NCBI RefSeq assembly: GCF_900199435.1
Contig: NZ_OAML01000003.1
Location: 1,691,166-1,755,165 of the forward strand
DNA from: Pygmaiobacter massiliensis
GTDB taxonomy: Bacteria; Bacillota; Clostridia; Oscillospirales; Ruminococcaceae
Direction of reading: 5' to 3'
Length of the DNA: 64,000 bases
In this document: in pieces, positions 58,610-64,000 of the stretch
Position numbering within the stretch: position 1 is the first letter of the stretch
Layout: every line of letters starts with the position of its first letter
Made by a program: the position numbers and the translations under genes
Notes under the pieces: generated by a model
The model's database searches: none
What the model saw: the letters and a program-made list of their open reading frames with translations, nothing else
Told to the model about the DNA's origin: nothing

Positions 58610-60925
58610 AGTAATTTCCTTCTTTCTTTCATTTGCAAGAGGGGCAGAAGCGGTTGTTGATAACGCGGAAACTGCCGGGTGGCTGGCTTTGAAAAAACGC
58701 AGACGAAGCGCATTGCTGACAACACAGACCGATGATAGGCTCATGGCAGCAGCGCCGAACATGGGCGAAAGCTTCCAACCAAGCCACGGATAAAACAGCC
58801 CGGCGGCAAGAGGAATACCGATGGCGTTGTAGAAGAATGCCCAGAACAGGTTTTGACGAATATTGCGCAGCACCGAGTGAGAAAGCCGAATTGCAGTTAC
58901 GGCGTCGAAAAGGTCGCTCTTCATTAATACCACATCTGCACTCTCAATGGCAATATCTGTGCCCGCGCCAATCGCGATGCCGACATCGGCGCGAGCAAGT
59001 GCAGGCGCATCGTTGATGCCATCGCCTACCATTGCAACTTTGTGCCCTTCTGCCTGCAAACGGGCAACTTCGCGCTCTTTATCCTGCGGCAGCACTTCGG
59101 CCACCACGCGGGTAAGGCCCAGCGTATTGCCAATGGCCTCTGCGGTACGGCGGTTGTCACCCGTCAGCATTACCACTGAAATGCCTTGTGCCGTCAGTGC
59201 CTCTACGGCGGCGCGGCTGGTGGGCTTTACAGTATCAGCAAGGGCGACGCAACCAAGGTAGCTGCCGCCGCGTGCAAAATAAAGTGGCGTTTTGCCCAGC
59301 GAAGCAAGGCTGTCTGCCTCGTCAGCGGGGACGGAGAGCCCCGCTTCCTCCATCATACGGCGGTTGCCGCAGAGAATTTGAGCGCCTTCTACGGTAGCCA
59401 ATACGCCGCGGCCTTCCTGCGCGGAAAAATCAGTCGCAGCTGCCAGGGGCAATGCACGTTTTTTCGCTTCTTCTACCAATGCAGTGCCAAGCGGGTGCTC
59501 GGAGAGCTGTTCTACCGAGGCAGCAAGTCGCAGCAGCTCTTCGTCCGAAATGCCGGCAGCTGGCAGCAGATCGGTTACCGAAGGTTTGCCTTCGGTAACC
59601 GTGCCGGTTTTGTCGAGCACGATGGTATCAATGCCGCAAAGCAGCTCCAAACTTTCAGCAGTACGAAAAAGAATACCGTTCTCTGCGCCGCGCCCGGTGC
59701 CCACCATAATGGCGGTAGGGGTAGCAAGGCCCAAAGCACAAGGGCAGCTGATAACCAGCACGGCAATGCCGCAAGATAGGGCGAAGTCGAAGCCGTATCC
59801 TAAAAACAGCCATATGAGCGTGGTAACCACTGCAATAGTGATTACCACCGGCACGAAAATGCCACTTACTTTGTCGGCGAGTTTTGCGATGGGAGCTTTG
59901 CCGGAATTTGCTTCTTCTACCAAACGCACTATCTGTGCGAGGGTGGTGTCTTCGCCCACTTTAGCTGCTTGCAATTTTACCGAGCCCGCTTTTAAAATGC
60001 TTGCGCTCATAACGGTATCGCCGGGATCTTTTTCTACCGGTAGGCTTTCACCGGTCAGAGCAGATTCATCTAATACGGCGTGGCCTTCGATGAGAACACC
60101 GTCTACGGGTACCCGCCCACCGGGCCGGACAATGACCGTGTCGCCAACAATAACTTCAGCGACCGGCACTTCAAGTTCTTCGCCCTCACGCAGCACGACG
60201 GCAGTTTTTGGCGCAAGGTCGAGCAAGCGGCGAATTGCATCACCGGTTTTACCTTTGGAACGGGCTTCCAGATATTTGCCTACCGTAATTAAAGTGAGAA
60301 TTGTGCCTGCGGATTCAAAATACAAATCCATATGGTAGCGGTGGACCAGCTCAAAATCGCCATGGCCAAGACCCCACGACATGCGGTACAGCGCAAAAAC
60401 GCCGTAAATGACAGCAGCGGCACTGCCCAGCGCGATGAGGGAATCCATATTGGGACTGCGATGATAAAGAGCCTTGAAGCCCGTTTGATAATATTTGCGG
60501 TTGAGATAAAGAATGGGCAGCGTAAGCAGCAGCTGGGTCAGTGCAAAGCTGACGGCATTTTCTCGCCCCGCCAGCAGCCCAGGCAGCGGCAACCCCATCA
60601 TTTCGCCCATGGAGAGATACATCAGCGGCAGCAAAAACGCGACCGACCAGATAATGCGTTTGCGCACAATGGCGGCTTCATCCATCGGGGATTTTTCTTC
60701 GGGCGCGGGCATTGCGCCAACCGGCGCAGCACCGTAGCCGCTATGCTCTACAGCGGTGATGATGGCATCCGCGTTCAGCTTTGCTTCGTCATATTCTACC
60801 GCCATCGAATTTTGCAGCAGGTTTACGCTGACGGTTTTTATGCCCGGCAGCGCGGATACGCTTTTTTCTACATGAGAACTGCAAGCAGAGCAGGTCATGC
60901 CGGTAACATTGAATTTTTGTTTCAT
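58400..60925 (-). CDS. copA: Copper P-type ATPase CopA with C-terminal CopZ-like domain
   Basis: A 841-residue P1B-type ATPase. An HMA domain with GMTCSAC opens it. About eight membrane helices, the Cu-binding CPC (VISCPCALGL), phosphorylation DKTGTVTEGKP, and GDGINDAPAL follow. After the last membrane helices a linker leads to a second HMA domain of 69 residues (GMSCGHC) in frame. That domain has its own ATG (58609) and ribosome site, so it may also be made alone as a chaperone. It exports Cu(I). The start at 60925 is chosen as the M directly before the HMA domain. Confidence 0.93.
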   Translation of the reverse strand: MKQKFNVTGMTCSACSSHVEKSVSALPGIKTVSVNLLQNSMAVEYDEAKLNADAIITAVEHSGYGAAPVGAMPAPEEKSPMDEAAIVRKRIIWSVAFLLPLMYLSMGEMMGLPLPGLLAGRENAVSFALTQLLLTLPILYLNRKYYQTGFKALYHRSPNMDSLIALGSAAAVIYGVFALYRMSWGLGHGDFELVHRYHMDLYFESAGTILTLITVGKYLEARSKGKTGDAIRRLLDLAPKTAVVLREGEELEVPVAEVIVGDTVIVRPGGRVPVDGVLIEGHAVLDESALTGESLPVEKDPGDTVMSASILKAGSVKLQAAKVGEDTTLAQIVRLVEEANSGKAPIAKLADKVSGIFVPVVITIAVVTTLIWLFLGYGFDFALSCGIAVLVISCPCALGLATPTAIMVGTGRGAENGILFRTAESLELLCGIDTIVLDKTGTVTEGKPSVTDLLPAAGISDEELLRLAASVEQLSEHPLGTALVEEAKKRALPLAAATDFSAQEGRGVLATVEGAQILCGNRRMMEEAGLSVPADEADSLASLGKTPLYFARGGSYLGCVALADTVKPTSRAAVEALTAQGISVVMLTGDNRRTAEAIGNTLGLTRVVAEVLPQDKEREVARLQAEGHKVAMVGDGINDAPALARADVGIAIGAGTDIAIESADVVLMKSDLFDAVTAIRLSHSVLRNIRQNLFWAFFYNAIGIPLAAGLFYPWLGWKLSPMFGAAAMSLSSVCVVSNALRLRFFKASHPAVSALSTTASAPLANERKKEITMKKIIHIEGMSCGHCSARVEDALNKLPGISATVDLAAKTATVTGDAADDTLVRTVTDAGYEVTGVEAAE

Positions 60926-60955
60926 AAAGGCTCGCTTTCTGATCAAGTAAATAGA

Positions 60956-60972
60956 TACCCCACGGGGGTGTA
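60956..60972 (-). promoter_or_regulatory. CsoR operator-like site
   Basis: TACCCCACGGGGGTGTA is a GC-rich pseudo-palindrome of the type bound by CsoR. It lies just downstream of the -10 box, over the likely transcript start, 30 bases before the copA start codon. Confidence 0.78.
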
Positions 60973-60977
60973 CTGTC

Positions 60978-61005
60978 AGTATAGCAGTTTTCTTTAGTTT
61001 GTCAA
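60978..61005 (-). promoter_or_regulatory. Promoter of the copA-csoR operon
   Basis: On the minus strand TTGACA (61005-61000), a 16-base spacer and TATACT (60983-60978). Confidence 0.85.
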
Positions 61006-61066
61006 GTAGCGTTACCAGTTATACAAGCAAAAGTAATATAAGAAACTCTGTTAGATGATATTAAGA

Positions 61067-61095
61067 TTTACAATGCAACTGTAAATTGCTATAAT
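61067..61095 (+). promoter_or_regulatory. Promoter with embedded inverted repeat
   Basis: TTTACA (61067-61072), a 17-base spacer and TATAAT (61090-61095). The -35 is also the left arm of TTTACA-N7-TGTAAA, a possible operator for the DUF1836 protein itself. Confidence 0.68.
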
Positions 61096-61123
61096 TAAAA
61101 GAAAATCGCAGGGAGGTCGCAGG

Positions 61124-61627
61124 ATGGAAGAGCTTGAAGCATTGCGCAGCCGTCTCGCACAGCAGCGCCCGGCAGCCTATGCAGCATTGCCGGATATTGA
61201 ACTCTACAAGGATCAGGTGCTAACCTATATGCAGCGCCAGCAGCCGGGCGGCGAAAGCGAATTGACCGGCGCTATGATTAATAACTATATCAAAAGCGGC
61301 ATTTTGCCCCGTCCGCAGGGAAAGCGCTATACCAAACAGCATCTGGCGTATCTTACGGCAATAGCACAGCTCAAACAGGTGCTTAGTGTGGCACAGCTGG
61401 ACAGCCTGCTGAAAAGCCAACAGGATTTGGAAGACAGTGAAGCATTTTACGCACGCTATTGCGAGGCGCTTGATGCAGCTCTGAACACCACGGTAAAAGA
61501 GCTACCCCAAAAGCAAACTGAAATTGCCGAGCAAGCGCTGCGGCTTTGCCTGCAAAGCTATGCAGACCGACTTGCAGCACTGGAATTACTGGAGCTTTTA
61601 GCGAAAGAAGAAACGGCAGAAAAATAG
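61124..61627 (+). CDS. DUF1836 family protein
   Basis: A 167-residue protein. The DUF1836 stretch LTGAMINNYIKSGILPRPQGKRYTKQHLAYL is a MerR-like winged helix, followed by a helical C-terminal half. Members are thought to be DNA-binding regulators in Firmicutes, with no known target. GGGAGG precedes the ATG. The promoter contains an inverted repeat, so autoregulation is plausible. Confidence 0.9.
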   Translation: MEELEALRSRLAQQRPAAYAALPDIELYKDQVLTYMQRQQPGGESELTGAMINNYIKSGILPRPQGKRYTKQHLAYLTAIAQLKQVLSVAQLDSLLKSQQDLEDSEAFYARYCEALDAALNTTVKELPQKQTEIAEQALRLCLQSYADRLAALELLELLAKEETAEK

Positions 61628-61642
61628 TTGGTTTGAATTTAA

Positions 61643-61675
61643 AAGCGCAGAGTTTCAGCTCTGCGCTTCCTTTTT
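61643..61675 (+). terminator. Terminator after DUF1836 gene
   Basis: AAGCGCAGAG pairs with CTCTGCGCTT around TTTCAG, with a CCTTTTTC tail. Confidence 0.9.
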
Positions 61676-61783
61676 CGCTTCAACTAATACTGCCTAAATG
61701 ATTCGCTAGCCAACGGATAGGTTGGGCGCGATGTTACGTTACGCTTTGGCGTTGCTGCGGGCGCACATCTCAAAGATAAAAAG

Positions 61784-61824
61784 AAAAGCCTTGCTGCTGT
61801 TTTTTACAGCAGCAAGGCTTTTTT
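61784..61824. terminator. Bidirectional terminator
   Basis: AAAAGCCTTGCTGCTGT pairs over 17 bases with its complement (61806-61822). It faces the converging kinase-like gene. Confidence 0.92.
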
Positions 61825-61882
61825 GTAGCTTTAGAAGCAACTAAGCCGACGCAACCTAGTGCTTCGGCTTTTATTACAACCC

Positions 61883-62947
61883 TTAAATTTCCGGTAAGCG
61901 GCAAAATGCGCAAAGCTGGACAAAGAGGGACGAGTAACGATTTGCCATGAAATCAGCTAGGAAATTATTCAGTGGAGGTTCGGTTTCCTCTTCACAATCT
62001 GCAAGCGGCAAGGCAACGGCAACACAGGTGCCCTCGCCATACTCACTTTCTACCGTTACGCTGCCACCCATTAAAGTTGCGAGCAGGTGAACAAAGGTTA
62101 GCCCAAGCCCCAAACCGGGTGGTACATCATCGGCATACACCCCGGCAGAAAAATAAGATTCGAAGATATGAGGCAATACTTCGGGCCGAATACCAGCGCC
62201 GGTGTCTTTTACCCGCAGCAAAACCCTGCCAGAAAGCTGAATCAGCGAAAGAGTGACGGTGTTTCCATCGCGGGTATAGCGCAGTGAATTCGAAATCAGG
62301 TTTTCAATCATTACTGCCAGCAATTCCGGCTCGCAGGCTACGATGATAGGATGTTTCGGCACTTGGAAAATCAGCTGAGGCACGTCCGGATTTGCCAGAC
62401 TGTTGAAGGCCTGACATAGGTCGGCGAGAAGTGCACCGAAATCTACCGGTACCTCCTGAAAGCCACCCCGGCCCAGCTGTGCAAAATGGGAAAGTAACGA
62501 AATGCTTCGCAGGTTTTGGTAGCAGGCACGGTTTACCCGGCGAAGCTGGGTATCGCCGTCGCCCGCCTGCAGGTGTTGAGAAAGCAGCGGCAGCGAAGCG
62601 AGAATCTCGGAAAGCGGTTCACGCGCTATCTCGCACAGGCGCTCGGGATAATCTTGCTGACAAGAAGACGAGAAGGTCACCAGATAGCCGCCCCCCAGCG
62701 GCGTGGCCGAAAGAAGACGATAAGTAAGCGGGACATCATCTAAAAGCAGGTTGGTACTTTGACGCCGCACCATAGCGCTTTTCATCACATTATTGCTGTT
62801 GATGCGTCGAGCAAGTTCTCCATTGACGCAAAGTTGGGGGAGTTCCATCTGTGCAGATTCATTGGCATAGACAAGAGATAGAGTCATGTCCAAAAAACAA
62901 GCTGGAGAAGTTAAATCGTCCAAAATTTTTTGTTCTTCTAATGTCAT
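61883..62947 (-). CDS. Histidine-kinase-like protein without phosphoacceptor His
   Basis: A 354-residue soluble protein. Residues 1-95 look like a PAS-type sensor. The dimerisation helix has CEIAREPLSEIL where kinases have SHELRTPL, so Glu106 replaces the His. The HATPase domain is complete: N box ENLISNSLRYT, DTGAGI, IFESYF and the GLGLGL lid. It could be a phosphatase-only protein, a signalling ATPase, or use another residue. No response regulator gene is next to it. ATG 62947 follows AAGGTGG; a GTG at 62959 is too close to that site. Confidence 0.82.
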   Translation of the reverse strand: MTLEEQKILDDLTSPACFLDMTLSLVYANESAQMELPQLCVNGELARRINSNNVMKSAMVRRQSTNLLLDDVPLTYRLLSATPLGGGYLVTFSSSCQQDYPERLCEIAREPLSEILASLPLLSQHLQAGDGDTQLRRVNRACYQNLRSISLLSHFAQLGRGGFQEVPVDFGALLADLCQAFNSLANPDVPQLIFQVPKHPIIVACEPELLAVMIENLISNSLRYTRDGNTVTLSLIQLSGRVLLRVKDTGAGIRPEVLPHIFESYFSAGVYADDVPPGLGLGLTFVHLLATLMGGSVTVESEYGEGTCVAVALPLADCEEETEPPLNNFLADFMANRYSSLFVQLCAFCRLPEI

Positions 62948-63185
62948 AATAGCCACCACCTTTCGAAGACTAATGTCTGCAAAAAAAGTGCGTGAAAAGA
63001 TAGGGGAGAGAAAACTAAGAGATAGGGAAAGGATATATTGTTGGAAGTTGCTTATATTATACCTGCCGGATTTTGTCGATGTAAAGTCGAAAAGAGTCGG
63101 AGAAATAGAAAAAAATAAAATTTTGTTGAAAATAAAGACAAGAGCACATAAATTTAGCTAATTTGTTAATTAATTGTCAACGCTC
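62948..63185. other. AT-rich intergenic region
   Basis: No gene is supported. The sequence is A- and purine-rich on the plus strand, with the palindromic core TTAATTAA near 63167. I rejected a Rex-type operator because the half-sites do not mirror each other. Confidence 0.3.

Positions 63186-64000
<815 letters not shown>

Noticed and set aside
63160-63182. Rex-type operator upstream of gapA
   Set aside because: TTGTTAA and TTGTCAA occur, but as a direct rather than inverted arrangement, so the Rex palindrome is not met.

Overview
The window looks like a chromosomal segment of an anaerobic, endospore-forming Firmicute, most likely in the Oscillospiraceae/Ruminococcaceae group. The support is a SpoIIE-like phosphatase (38820-40871), Gram-positive lipoproteins, consensus-like sigma-A promoters and AGGAGG ribosome binding sites, rho-independent terminators after most transcription units, a GGGtGRT-family protein, and a BadF/HgdB-type activase-dehydratase pair. 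This placement is inferred from gene content, not from a 16S sequence.

Positions 1 to about 5200 form an AT-rich accessory island. It carries a Fic protein with an N-terminal inhibitory motif, small membrane proteins, a J-domain membrane protein and two small HTH proteins. It also carries five copies of a GGGAC-N5-GTCCC palindrome. The right part (4540-5200) has no gene but is dense in perfect hairpins, including a promoter-to-terminator unit that looks like an orphan small RNA. The island abuts the 3' end of a tRNA-Val(CAC) gene (5203-5279, minus), a common integration site, but no integrase lies in the window.

Positions 5280 to 31650 are mixed core genes: a DUF1846 protein with a structured leader; the activase/dehydratase pair; a triple peptidoglycan-binding-repeat protein; a CPBP protease; two G3E GTPases, one with a large His/Cys-rich metal-binding insert; CYTH; a DUF4358 lipoprotein with a DHHW protein; a TcdA-like E1 enzyme; a MYG1-HAD fusion; an Fe-S protein; an ECF S component divergent from a MocR/PdxR-type regulator; an M20 peptidase; MGMT, GNAT and YbaK proteins; and a COG2509 flavoprotein preceded by a variant purine-riboswitch-like aptamer.

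Positions 31700 to 48330 hold a PII-like protein with a cation/proton antiporter, an aldo-keto reductase/ABC exporter operon, SpoIIE, an HPr with His15 but no Ser46, a 53-residue zinc ribbon, a ROK glucokinase, DedA, a diguanylate cyclase, SecA and an HPr-like protein without the active-site His.

Positions 48580 to 64000 hold a strongly promoted IscU-like/GGGtGRT pair, a CvrA-type antiporter, a VOC protein, a transposase remnant, a Crp-like regulator divergent from an ABC uptake operon with a palindrome between them, a second diguanylate cyclase, a copA(Z)-csoR copper operon with an operator-like site, a DUF1836 regulator, a histidine-kinase-like protein without the phosphoacceptor His, and the 5' part of gapA, which runs off the window.

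The best candidates for undescribed biology are the variant purine aptamer, the orphan RNA beside tRNA-Val, the IscU-like/GGGtGRT pair, and the in-frame copper ATPase-chaperone arrangement with its own internal start.
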